From positions 1 through 49,362 of the forward strand of contig JASCPF010000018.1 of NCBI GenBank assembly GCA_029959325.1: a stretch of DNA of 49,362 nt, given 5' to 3'. Of the stretch, positions 31,672 through 40,317 are shown one piece after another. The DNA is from Microbacteriaceae bacterium PS02068 (lineage in GTDB: Bacteria > Actinomycetota > Actinomycetes > Actinomycetales > Microbacteriaceae). The position numbers were made by a program, and so were the translations under genes. A model generated the notes under the pieces. It was not told where the DNA came from. It saw nothing but the letters and a program-made list of their open reading frames with translations, and made no database searches. Within the stretch, counting starts at the first letter, position 1. Every line of letters begins with the position of its first letter.

Positions 31672-31862
31672 GCCCATCTCCTCGGGTTGGGGAACGCTCT
31701 CACTCTGACCGAAGACTACTAAGAAGCCGCAACTCGCCGTGCCGAAGGTGAATCGGCCTGGACCCGCCTATCCGCGGCCCCTGACCGCACCGGCGTAGAA
31801 CGGGCGTGTCCGCGTGGGACGGATGACGGCCCGTCACAGCGACAGCCGGCATTGCCTGACGG

Positions 31863-31902
31863 GATCCCTATCCGGGCGGTGCACGTTGAAGGGACGGCAG
31901 CG
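31863..31902 (+). repeat. Island repeat R2 (tRNA-end-like)
   Basis: It begins GATCCCTATCCGGGCGG and shares the further GTT...GGGACG.CAGCG ending of R1. It lies in the 300-bp gap between the start of the DUF262 gene and the K+ channel, so R1 and R2 bracket the HEPN/DUF262 pair. The gap otherwise holds no gene. Confidence 0.8.
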
Positions 31903-31971
31903 TTCGCGTGGTTGCTTGTGCGCGACTCGCCAACCGAGGCTGGCGCTGGCGCGTTCTGGCGCTGATTGCCG

Positions 31972-32712
31972 ATGAACGATAATCGGCGTGTGTACGGGGA
32001 ACGTCTTGCGCGCTGGGAGCGCGCAGTGGAATGGCCGCTGACGATCGCGGCGTGCGCGTTCCTTGCCGCTTATGCCACTCAGATTCTTGCCAAGCCTCAA
32101 GGCGTTCTCGAGACCATTGCCGAGGTCGCGCTGTGGCTCACGTGGGTCGTTTTCGTCGTTGACTACGTCGTGCGACTGACCCTTGCCGAGCATCGTTGGC
32201 GCTGGTTCTACCGCCACCTGCTCGACCTCGCCATCGTCGTGCTGCCGATGCTCCGTCCGCTGCGTCTGATGCGATTTCTCACGGTCCTCGCTCTCATCCA
32301 GCGCACGACCGGTTCGATGCTGCGCGGCAAGGTAGCGATCTACACCGTCGGCGCTACCGTTCTCACGGTCTTCCTCGCGGGGCTTGCCGTGTTCGATGCG
32401 GAGCAGAACAGCGGTGGACCGATCAAGAACTTCGCCGACGCGATCTGGTGGGCGTTCGTCACCATCACGACCGTGGGCTACGGCGACTACTATCCCGTCA
32501 CCGTCACGGGAAGAATCGTCGCAGTCGGTTTGATGATCGGCGGGATCGCGCTGATCGGCGTCGTCACGGCGACCCTCGCATCGTGGATCGTCGAACGCGT
32601 CTCACTCGAAGCCGAGAAGACAGCCACCGCGACCGAGTCCCAAGTCGAATCGCTCCGCGCCGAGGTCGCCGAACTCAAGGACATGATCCGGGCCCTCGAC
32701 GCAGCCCAATAG
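31972..32712 (+). CDS. Voltage-gated-type potassium channel
   Basis: The product is 246 aa with a six-helix Kv-like plan. S1-S3 fill about residues 15-90. The S4 region (MLRPLRLMRFLTVLAL) carries only a few Arg residues, so voltage sensing is doubtful. The pore has the selectivity filter TVGYGD (residues 167-172), flanked by FADAIWWAFVTIT and a last helix near 180-205. The C-terminal ~34 residues (SQVESLRAEVAELKDMIRAL) form a coiled coil, probably for tetramerisation. The ATG at 31972 is preferred over a TTG two codons upstream. It stands alone, flanked by repeats R2 and R3. Confidence 0.92.
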   Translation: MNDNRRVYGERLARWERAVEWPLTIAACAFLAAYATQILAKPQGVLETIAEVALWLTWVVFVVDYVVRLTLAEHRWRWFYRHLLDLAIVVLPMLRPLRLMRFLTVLALIQRTTGSMLRGKVAIYTVGATVLTVFLAGLAVFDAEQNSGGPIKNFADAIWWAFVTITTVGYGDYYPVTVTGRIVAVGLMIGGIALIGVVTATLASWIVERVSLEAEKTATATESQVESLRAEVAELKDMIRALDAAQ

Positions 32713-32727
32713 TTATCAAGAGTTGGG

Positions 32728-32765
32728 GATCCCTATCCGGGCGACGCTCGGCCCGGGCGTAAGCG
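32728..32765 (+). repeat. Island repeat R3 (tRNA-end-like)
   Basis: It shares GGGATCCCTATCCGGGCG (18 bases, from 32726) exactly with R2, then diverges but keeps CGC.CG...GGG.CGT.AGCG. It lies 15 bp after the K+ channel stop, before the next membrane protein gene, so R2 and R3 bracket the channel gene. Confidence 0.78.
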
Positions 32766-32799
32766 AACATGTCGCCCCGTTGGCTTATGCTCGCGATTG

Positions 32800-33915
32800 A
32801 TGCGCACCGTTACGACCGCACCAAAGCCCGACTTATGGCTAGTGGCTTCTGAGCTCACGATCACTCCAACCGGGGATGACCTCGGCTCGCGCGCTGCGCG
32901 GCGTCTCGTGCGCCTTCGCCGGCGGCGAAACTGGTGGTGGTTCGGAGGCGCGACGGTCGTCGCCGTAACGGCCGGTATCTTCGCCGCACTCCTCCAACAC
33001 CCCGTCGCGAACTCAGCCCTCACTGTTCTAGCCACACTCGGCGGCACGATTGCCGCCGCTGCCTGGACTGTGCAGTTGCGCGCGGGAACCTACAGGCGTT
33101 TGACGTCGCGGATGAGGCGAGGTGCCACCCCCGCGTGGTGGGTGTTCACTTCGCTTGCGTGGGCCGCAGTCCTCTCAACGGGTGTGGCCTCCATCATCAC
33201 CGTGACGTCCGAGGGGGCGTTCACCTCGCTTGACTCCCTCGTGTCAACCAAGCTGACGGCTTTTGCGCTCAGCTTCGTGGGCATCTTGCTCAGCGCAGCG
33301 AGTTCGGCATCGGTGCCGCCGTTGCTGTCCGCCTCTCCCAAACCGCGACCGTATCAAGCGCACTGGAGCCAGCTGACCTGGACCGCGTCGCTACTCGCAG
33401 CGACTCTCAGCGCGATGTCACTCGTTCTTTATCGCGGCCAAGACAGCTGGGTCGTCGAAGTGACGGTCACGATCGGGTTCGCCGTCATCGCGGCCCTTCT
33501 CGCCTGGCACGCACGGGCGCTTCATAACCTCCGGTCTCAACGAGCGCGACTGCTCGATGGATTGGCGGCGGCCTACGAGTTCATGACTGAGAGCGGCAAT
33601 ACAGACGCCGCCGCAACCCGCGCGCTACTCGCACTCCGCGCACTCACCGTGCCGGACCCGTTTCGCTCGCAGTCGCCTGCCGCGCCGCCTGCGGCAACCG
33701 GGTGGGAGATTGCAGAAGTTATCAGGATCTTGTTGCCTGCCTACGGGTACGGCGACATGCCGGAATCAGTCACCAGCAGGGCTCTGTTGGCGGACGAACT
33801 CGGGCAGCCCTTTCGCGATGTGCTGGGCGCGGAAAACGCAGAGCTGCGAGTCGCAGGACGCGATTTCATATCTCGGACGATCGAGTGGGCATCGCGGAAC
33901 GCTGCGAGCGGTTAG
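32800..33915 (+). CDS. Orphan multi-pass membrane protein
   Basis: The product is 371 aa. After a basic segment (LVRLRRRRNWWW) there are about six membrane helices between residues 45 and 240, arranged as two groups of two and one pair near 190-235. The C-terminal ~130 residues are soluble and helical (QRARLLDGLAAAYEFM, WEIAEVIRILLPAYGY, DFISRTIEWASR). No family is recognised. The ATG at 32800 directly follows a TTG; the ATG is preferred. It lies in the island between the K+ channel and the TIR gene, so a membrane-acting partner of a defence system is possible, but nothing here shows that. Confidence 0.7.
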   Translation: MRTVTTAPKPDLWLVASELTITPTGDDLGSRAARRLVRLRRRRNWWWFGGATVVAVTAGIFAALLQHPVANSALTVLATLGGTIAAAAWTVQLRAGTYRRLTSRMRRGATPAWWVFTSLAWAAVLSTGVASIITVTSEGAFTSLDSLVSTKLTAFALSFVGILLSAASSASVPPLLSASPKPRPYQAHWSQLTWTASLLAATLSAMSLVLYRGQDSWVVEVTVTIGFAVIAALLAWHARALHNLRSQRARLLDGLAAAYEFMTESGNTDAAATRALLALRALTVPDPFRSQSPAAPPAATGWEIAEVIRILLPAYGYGDMPESVTSRALLADELGQPFRDVLGAENAELRVAGRDFISRTIEWASRNAASG

Positions 33916-34179
33916 CCGCTTGCCACGATCAAGGTCAGGATCGCTTTGCGCGCTCTGCACGATAGCAGCCCCAGTAGCGCCGCCTTCCGAAAGACTTGGT
34001 GAGCAATTCAGGCGCCGCTGTGGCTCGGTAATCGAGTCGACATTGAGCACGGCAAACCTTGAGTGAGGAATCACGAGGAACTCTCACAGGCCCACGCCTA
34101 TAACCGGGTGTCGCATTCGGGCCGCAGCAGAAGTCGAGGGCGGTTCATCGACACGCACGACGCCACCGCACACGCGGGA

Positions 34180-35106
34180 CTACAGCTCGCGAGCGCGTCG
34201 CTGCCCTCGCACGGTTACTTGCGCATGTGCCGCGCCGTTCAGGGTTCGCGAGGCCCGACCGATGAGACCTTCCAGCTCGAGGACATCCACCAGCGCGCCG
34301 ACAGTTTCGTCGTCTGTAACGTCGAAACCTACGGTCGTCGAGTGGTTCACAAAGTGTGTGAGGAGCTGGTCGTGCAACTCGTCGACGTTAAGGCCTCGCG
34401 CGTTCATGGCGGCAAGCCACGCCCTCGGCCGCAACCTTGTGATTGACGTACCGCCGAAGCTCCTCTCGACTTCCACGGTGCGCTGCTCGGCGAGCGAAGA
34501 TATGGCTTCTTCGACGAGCTCCGAGGTCAAGTCGAGTTCGGGCAGTTGTTCAAGCAGTTGCTCCGCCCCGTAAGCGCCGGCGCCGTTCTCGAGGATGAGG
34601 TCGATAGCCGCACCCAGGACAGCATCATCCACGGTGTTCGACACGAGCTGCGGCGAGCGACGTGAGTACGCCGGCGGAGCACCGACCGGAGGAGCGAGGT
34701 TTGAACCGAAGAGCGTGCCGACGATGTCTGCCACCGCGCCGTCGGACCCTAGCGCCGGCACGGAGACCCAACGCAGGTGCCGGAGCGCGGCGGGCACCTC
34801 CACATCGTCGATGAGAACGGGGATAAGTCGAGCTCCATCCTGAATCCGCCGGATAACTGCCGCGTCGAGCTCTTCGAGCACCCAGGGCTTCGAGACGCTG
34901 GTTTCACTGAGCACCACGATAAAGACGTCCGCCTCGTCAATGCCCTGCGAGAAGATCTTCCTGATGAGCGAGTCGCCAGCGCGGATCTCCCAAGCGTCTA
35001 CCCAAGCATCGACTCCCGCCGCTCTGAGCTTCGTAGCGAACTCGATGACGAAGCAGCCCTTGTCCTCGCTTGCGTGGCTAATGAAGGCGCGGGGGCTGTC
35101 GGGCAT
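34180..35106 (-). CDS. TIR domain protein with C-terminal winged-helix-like region
   Basis: The product is 308 aa. Residues 5-135 are a TIR domain: AFISHASEDK (beta A and AA loop), VDAWVDAWEIRAGDSL (BB loop region), EADVFIVVLSETSVSKPWVLEEL with Glu78/Glu79 at the place of the NADase glutamate, and ARLIPVLIDDVEVPAALRHLRWV. After a Pro-rich linker, residues 150-308 have two helical segments (GAAIDLILENGAGAYGAEQL and DDETVGALVDVLELEGLIGR) that look like winged helices. A TAACCT box six bases before the ATG (35113-35118) suggests a leaderless transcript. TIR proteins of this layout are often NAD-depleting defence effectors; the partner is not evident. Confidence 0.88.
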   Translation of the reverse strand: MPDSPRAFISHASEDKGCFVIEFATKLRAAGVDAWVDAWEIRAGDSLIRKIFSQGIDEADVFIVVLSETSVSKPWVLEELDAAVIRRIQDGARLIPVLIDDVEVPAALRHLRWVSVPALGSDGAVADIVGTLFGSNLAPPVGAPPAYSRRSPQLVSNTVDDAVLGAAIDLILENGAGAYGAEQLLEQLPELDLTSELVEEAISSLAEQRTVEVERSFGGTSITRLRPRAWLAAMNARGLNVDELHDQLLTHFVNHSTTVGFDVTDDETVGALVDVLELEGLIGRASRTLNGAAHAQVTVRGQRRAREL

Positions 35107-35635
35107 GCGTTCAGGTTAGCGGTGGTTGTCGACAGCTCGGTCTTTCCGCCGTTGCCACACTTCTCAAACAAGCAGCCCAAGGATTCCTCAGCATGCCGTG
35201 CAAATGCCCGGAATTGGGATCATTGCGTGTAGTGCACGGCGTTCGTCCAGACTCCGATGGCGCTCCTGCTGTACTCGGTTCCGCACAGGACCGCGCCGGC
35301 ACTCGCCAGCCGCCTTCGCCGCGCGGCCCGGGTACTTGCTGTCGACGGCTGTGCGTGACGTTGAAACATCACGCTTGAGCGGTGGACTAGACGACGGAGC
35401 AGGATCTGTTGGGTAGCTCGTTAGCTACACGTTGTCGGCGTCCCGAAGGTCGCGCCGTAGCAACTGCCGTCGGAGTCGTGTCTAACTGACAGGCGGGCGC
35501 TGCGACCTGCGAGAGTAGGAGCCGTCGAACATGCGGGTGGTCCCGACCGGGCACGGCTCGGGCCTGGATCGTGGCGCGTGCCAGCACGGTGTCGGCTTCC
35601 CCGCCATGCGTCTACCGTCTTGAAAGGTGCCGATC
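35107..35635. other. Gene-free divergent region
   Basis: The 529 bp between the TIR gene and the carbamoyltransferase gene contain only short unconvincing frames in both strands. The left end holds the proposed TIR promoter and the right end the GAAAGG site for the next gene. Base composition is lower in GC than the flanking core. No repeat or RNA is recognised. Confidence 0.6.
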
Positions 35636-37240
35636 GTGGATATCGTCGCGTACAACCCTGGCCATGATGGCGCCGTCGCGCATGTGCGCGACGGCAAGCT
35701 CGTATCCTCGATCGAGGCGGAGAAGGACTCAAACTACCGATACTCACCGCTGGCGAGCTCCGACATGCTGGACGCGATCGCTCGCCTCGATCGAGTGCCC
35801 GACATTCTTGCGGCGGGAGGATGGTGGCCCCGCGAGGCACGCCCTACTGGGAGCGCGCGGAACGTCGGCTATCGCGGTCTCGATCGGAGCGAGATCATCA
35901 TGCGCCGTAGCACCTTCATGGCGACAGACGTGGGTTACTTCTCCTCATCTCACGAGAGATCCCATCTCCTTAGCGCATATGGGATGTCGCCAATCCCTCA
36001 AGGCGAGCCTTGCTACGCGCTCATTTGGGAAGGTGCGATTGGCGCGTTTTATGAGATCGACAGCGATGTGAACATCGGGCTTCTCGCCAATGTAATGAAT
36101 CAGCCGGGCAATCGATATGCGTCCATCTACGGCCTCGCGGACCCCACGTTCCCGAAAGATGCTCCGTTCTCACGGTTTTCGGATGCCGGCAAACTTATGG
36201 CGCTCGCTTCATTCTCCAAGAGGACCGACCCCACCGACGCCGAAGAGGAACTCATGAGGTTCCTCTTGGGATCCATCGACGTACGGCTTGACATGTACGA
36301 CCAGTTGGACTCGTCGCCCTACTATGACGTTGGCGTCGACGATGAAGAGTTCCGAAACTTTGCGGGCATCTATAGCGATCGCATCTTCGACACCTTCGCG
36401 CGCTTCGCTGACGAGAACCTTCAACGGGGGCTTCCGCTCATCATCGCGGGTGGTTGCGGGCTCAATTGTGACTGGAACGCTAAGTGGCGAGCGACAGGAC
36501 TGTTCTCCGACGTCTTCGTACCTCCAGTCCCTAACGACTCCGGGTCAGCAATCGGCACCGCGATAGATGCGCAATTCCACTTCACCAACAACGCGAAGAT
36601 TGAATGGGATGTCTACTCCGGGCTCCCGTTCGTCATGGATGGGGCAGTCGTGGACGGGCGCTACGACGTCCACGACGTCTCGGCAGCAGATGTTGCGGGA
36701 ATGCTGAGCAGCGGACTGATCATCGGCTGGGTGAACGGCCGATACGAAATTGGTCCAAGGGCGCTTGGCAATCGATCAATCCTTGCCGCCCCGTTCGATG
36801 AAGCGACGAGGATTCGCCTTAACGTAATCAAACAGCGGGAGCAGTTCCGCCCGATCGCCCCCGTCTGCCTGGAGGCTGACGCGGCGCGCTGGTTCGGTAT
36901 GGATCGGCAAAGCCCGTTCATGCTTTACACGTCGCAGGCATCCACCGATGCGTTGCCGGCCGTGACGCATGTCAATGGATCGGCACGCCTGCAGACAGTC
37001 AGTGAGATTTCGAACCCCGCCCTTTTCGATCTGCTCGTGGAGTTCAAAGCGCGTACGGGCTTCGGTGTCCTCTGCAACACCTCGCTGAACTTCAACGGCA
37101 AGGGCTTTATCAACAACCTCGTCGACATGGACGCGTACGCGTGGGACCACGGCTTGGACGGATTCGTTGTGGACGGGAAGGCATTCCTTCGACGAGACTC
37201 CGGCGCATACATCGGTTTTCGTGAGCGCGCGCACCAATGA
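35636..37240 (+). CDS. NodU/TobZ-like O-carbamoyltransferase
   Basis: The product is 534 aa. This family moves the carbamoyl group of carbamoyl phosphate, via carbamoyl-AMP, to hydroxyls of sugars or natural products. The N-terminal Kae1-like domain starts VDIVAYNPGHDG (His10), has the metal-binding HERSH (HxxxH) pattern near 112, and GGCGLNCDWN. The YrdC-like C-terminal part has GPRALGNRSILA and VLCNTSLNFNGKG. The GTG at 35636 is chosen because GAAAGG lies eight bases upstream; an in-frame GTG at 35627 is also possible. It overlaps the next gene by four bases. The acceptor is unknown, but the two following glycosyltransferases point to a cell-surface or exported glycan. Confidence 0.92.
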   Translation: MDIVAYNPGHDGAVAHVRDGKLVSSIEAEKDSNYRYSPLASSDMLDAIARLDRVPDILAAGGWWPREARPTGSARNVGYRGLDRSEIIMRRSTFMATDVGYFSSSHERSHLLSAYGMSPIPQGEPCYALIWEGAIGAFYEIDSDVNIGLLANVMNQPGNRYASIYGLADPTFPKDAPFSRFSDAGKLMALASFSKRTDPTDAEEELMRFLLGSIDVRLDMYDQLDSSPYYDVGVDDEEFRNFAGIYSDRIFDTFARFADENLQRGLPLIIAGGCGLNCDWNAKWRATGLFSDVFVPPVPNDSGSAIGTAIDAQFHFTNNAKIEWDVYSGLPFVMDGAVVDGRYDVHDVSAADVAGMLSSGLIIGWVNGRYEIGPRALGNRSILAAPFDEATRIRLNVIKQREQFRPIAPVCLEADAARWFGMDRQSPFMLYTSQASTDALPAVTHVNGSARLQTVSEISNPALFDLLVEFKARTGFGVLCNTSLNFNGKGFINNLVDMDAYAWDHGLDGFVVDGKAFLRRDSGAYIGFRERAHQ

Positions 37241-38109
37241 ACTCATCGACCCACGCCCACCACAACGCCTCGTTGCTGCAGCCGCCAGTCGGGTTCGAGG
37301 AGGACGACAGCCTCCGCTCCGACTATATTCGAGCATTGACAATCGCTCAGATCTCCCGAGCCGCGACGCATGGCGTTGTTGATTCCATGGCTGCGCCATC
37401 GACTATCCCCCGTACGCTGGTCCGCTACTGGCACGACCCCGACGACATACCTCCGGACGTAGTCCGTTGCCTCACGACTTGGCTACCGCTCCACGACGAG
37501 GGTATTGAGTTCAGGTTCTTCGGGGACGACGCGGCGCGTGCTTACATCGCTGAGCACTTTGACGCCCGGGCAGTCGCCGCATTCGACCGGTGTCATCACC
37601 CCGCAATGCGAAGCGACTTCTTCAGAATGTGCTACATCCTCACCGATGGCGGACTGTATGTCGACGCCGATGATGTGCTTGTAGGAAACGAATGGCGCCT
37701 GATCTTCGATGATTATCGACTACTTGTGCAGCCGCTCGCATATGACCTGAATCTTGACTCGATGGTTCCCATGGAGGACTTGCCGAAGGTCGACTTACCG
37801 ACGAGCAATCGAATCTTCTATCTGAATAACAACCCGATCGCAGCGCCGCCCGGCCACCGCGTGATGCAACGCGCGCTTGATCGCGCCATCGACACGCTTC
37901 TCCGCAACGACGCTGATCTCGAGATTCAATCGACCACGGGGCCGGGGAACCTCACAGCGTCCCTGGCTGCACACGCTCGCGTTCTAGCGATCGCCGGCGA
38001 ACCGACGGACTTCCAGATACTGCTCGATTGGTACACGACCGCGGAGCCGTTCTGGGATCTCGAGTATCGGAACGATGGCCGCAACTGGCGCAACATCGGA
38101 CACCGCTAG
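37237..38109 (+). CDS. DXD-containing (GT32-like) glycosyltransferase
   Basis: The product is 290 aa. It resembles the glycosyltransferase sugar-binding family with the DXD motif (PF04488): IPRTLVRYWHDPDDIP near residue 57, then MRSDFFRMCYILTDGGLYVDADD with Asp143, Asp145 and Asp146. The last half lacks a membrane segment, so it is cytoplasmic. About 50 residues precede the domain. The ATG overlaps the carbamoyltransferase stop (ATGA). Sugar donor and acceptor are unknown. Confidence 0.87.
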   Translation: MNSSTHAHHNASLLQPPVGFEEDDSLRSDYIRALTIAQISRAATHGVVDSMAAPSTIPRTLVRYWHDPDDIPPDVVRCLTTWLPLHDEGIEFRFFGDDAARAYIAEHFDARAVAAFDRCHHPAMRSDFFRMCYILTDGGLYVDADDVLVGNEWRLIFDDYRLLVQPLAYDLNLDSMVPMEDLPKVDLPTSNRIFYLNNNPIAAPPGHRVMQRALDRAIDTLLRNDADLEIQSTTGPGNLTASLAAHARVLAIAGEPTDFQILLDWYTTAEPFWDLEYRNDGRNWRNIGHR

Positions 38110-38130
38110 GCGAAAGGCTGCTCAGCTCGC

Positions 38131-40317
38131 ATGAATCTCGCAGAAGCACTCGACCCGCTCAGGTCCACCGCATTCCGAGCATGGCGCGCAACTGTCACTG
38201 CAATTCCAGGTGGTCGTATCGAAGCCTTCGGGCATGAGGGCAATCGGATTGAAGCGATCTTCGTGATCAATCTGGATCGCCAGCCAAAGCGATGGCGACG
38301 TATCGCCAGGGAGCTTCGCCGCTTCACGACGGCCGACGGCGACAACCTGATGTCAATAGTGCGCCGCGTTACAGCAATTGACGCCCGAGATGGCCGCGCG
38401 GTAGCGGCAACGGCCGACGTTGACCCCGTCTACCAGATAGGTGATCAACTGTTCGTTCAGCCCGATGAGAGACTCGCGCGGTCATTCCCGGCAGACGAGC
38501 CGGTTCGCATGTCTCGACAGGAGATCGCCGTCGCAAGATCTCACATCGAGGCCTGGAAGGCAATCGCGATCGGCAATGATTCGCTGGTGCTGATCCTGGA
38601 AGATGACGCATGGTTCAAGCCCGGGGCGCGCGCTTCCATCGATGGAATATGGCGCGCGGTAGGCAAGCGCTCGACCGTCGTCGGAAATCCAGACATCGTG
38701 TTTCTGTCGTACGAAGACGCCGGAGGAACGGCGTCGCGGGAGGACGAGCACGGCGGCCTCTTTCGCCCAGTTCGTGGGCTGTGGCATTTATCCGGGTACG
38801 TGCTCACGCAAGCGGGTGCGATGAAACTACTGCGTTCCATGCCGGTCAAGGGTCCCGTCGATCTTTGGATGAACTACCGGTTGGCTGAGCTCGGCGCGCT
38901 TGCGATGAGTTCGCCCGCAATCGCTCAGAGACTCGACGGAAGGTCCGACAATGCGTACTCTGTGATGCCCTACTTGGCACGAGCAGGCGTCGTCGACGGA
39001 GGCCATGCGATCAAGCACGCCGGCGTCCTGGGATCCGAACGCGTGCTCGCCTGGACTCGTCGTGGCGACTACGAGAGCCTCGCGATGGCGCTTTCGATGC
39101 TGGGGCTAAGAGTCCGTGTGTTCGACTCACACGAGGCACCATTGTCACCGGCCGCGCTGCTTGGCGAGCTGCAACTCTTCGATGCCCTCGTCGACCCTCC
39201 ACTGCAGCCGTCAGCGTTGATCGCTGCCATTGCCACGAACGAAACGAGGTTCATTCTCGAGAGCACTGACCTTGGCCCGGCCGCGACACTTCGCACGCGT
39301 GTCGCTCCTTCCCGGGTTGAAGTAGTTGATGCCACGAGTTCAGAAGAGGGTGCCTGGCCGGCATTGTGCGGCTTCCTGAAGATCGCAACCCCAGTCGAGG
39401 CCTTCCCGCTCGGTGCGTCACGCTCCTTTCGACTCTTCCGCCGCAACGAATGGACGCCTCGCGTGACGGATGGTCGGGTACCGCCCAAGTCGGTTCCGAT
39501 GGATGATTCCCCGTGGGTGTTGCCACCGTCCGCGCGCTGGCGACCGACTGGACCGACCGAACGTTCCACAAGTTCCGGCGACGCGGTCATCGAGACATCG
39601 TCCATGACCAGCGCATCCGAGTCGTTCCCGAGCGTGACCGAGACGTTTCCAGGCAATCTGGCTTCGTTCTCGCCTGACTGCATGTCTTTCAGCGACGACG
39701 GCGTCCGCATTGTTCTCGACGAAGGAGCGGGCAATGGTCGACGGCTCATGTCTGGGGCGTTCGCGTCATCTCGGTCGTTCACGCACGGCTGGTTCCGAAC
39801 AGAGATGCGCGCGGCGGCTGGACTGGGCCTGATCACAGGGTTCTTTCTGCACCGCGCTTCACCGCGTCAGGAGATTGACATCGAGATAGTCGGAGCTGAT
39901 CCGACCCGCATGCTGACCAACGTCTTCTTCAACCCAGGTGAAGCGGGAACGGCCATGGAGTACGGTTACCGTGGCTCGCCACACTGGGTCGACCTTGGCT
40001 TCGACGCTACCCAGGACTTCCATGAATATGCCATCGGGTGGACCACCGACCGGATCGTTTGGCTGGTCGATGGTCGACCGGTGCATGAACGGGCGAGCTG
40101 GGAGCCGACGCCCATCCCGCACCTCCCGATGCGCCTCCACGCTAACCTCTGGGCGCCTCGGTCTTCAGAGCTCGCCGGGCGGATCGACTCCCAGGTTCTG
40201 CCAGCCTCCGCCATGTTCCGAAATGTCGTCGTATCGACGATGATGAGGGAATCGCGCAGGGTCGATCGGCTCCAAGAGCTCAATGAAGAACGCCCGGAGG
40301 TCACTGACAGCGTCTAA
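38131..40317 (+). CDS. Fusion of GT25-like glycosyltransferase and GH16-like hydrolase domain
   Basis: The product is 728 aa. Residues ~40-285 match glycosyltransferase family 25: IEAIFVINLDRQPKRW, SRQEIAVARSHIEAWKAI, the LILEDDAWF acidic motif (Glu157-Asp158-Asp159) and WHLSGYVLTQAGAMKLL. Residues ~295-440 (LGSERVLAWTRRGDYESLAMALSMLG, FDALVDPPL, RFILES) faintly resemble a degenerate P-loop sulfotransferase fold without its binding loop. Residues ~515-710 are GH16-like: GWFRTEMRAA, GFFLHRASPRQEIDIEIVG with the catalytic pattern E581-I-D583-I-E585, HEYAIGWTTDRIVWLVDG and MRLHANLWAP. There is no signal peptide. It is 21 bp after the GT gene. The domain combination is unusual, and the transglycosylase or hydrolase role is open. 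Confidence 0.85.
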   Translation: MNLAEALDPLRSTAFRAWRATVTAIPGGRIEAFGHEGNRIEAIFVINLDRQPKRWRRIARELRRFTTADGDNLMSIVRRVTAIDARDGRAVAATADVDPVYQIGDQLFVQPDERLARSFPADEPVRMSRQEIAVARSHIEAWKAIAIGNDSLVLILEDDAWFKPGARASIDGIWRAVGKRSTVVGNPDIVFLSYEDAGGTASREDEHGGLFRPVRGLWHLSGYVLTQAGAMKLLRSMPVKGPVDLWMNYRLAELGALAMSSPAIAQRLDGRSDNAYSVMPYLARAGVVDGGHAIKHAGVLGSERVLAWTRRGDYESLAMALSMLGLRVRVFDSHEAPLSPAALLGELQLFDALVDPPLQPSALIAAIATNETRFILESTDLGPAATLRTRVAPSRVEVVDATSSEEGAWPALCGFLKIATPVEAFPLGASRSFRLFRRNEWTPRVTDGRVPPKSVPMDDSPWVLPPSARWRPTGPTERSTSSGDAVIETSSMTSASESFPSVTETFPGNLASFSPDCMSFSDDGVRIVLDEGAGNGRRLMSGAFASSRSFTHGWFRTEMRAAAGLGLITGFFLHRASPRQEIDIEIVGADPTRMLTNVFFNPGEAGTAMEYGYRGSPHWVDLGFDATQDFHEYAIGWTTDRIVWLVDGRPVHERASWEPTPIPHLPMRLHANLWAPRSSELAGRIDSQVLPASAMFRNVVVSTMMRESRRVDRLQELNEERPEVTDSV

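Noticed and set aside
35421..35840. A 139-aa minus-strand frame upstream of and into the carbamoyltransferase
   Set aside because: It overlaps the start of a clear gene, is Arg/Ser/Pro-rich and matches nothing.
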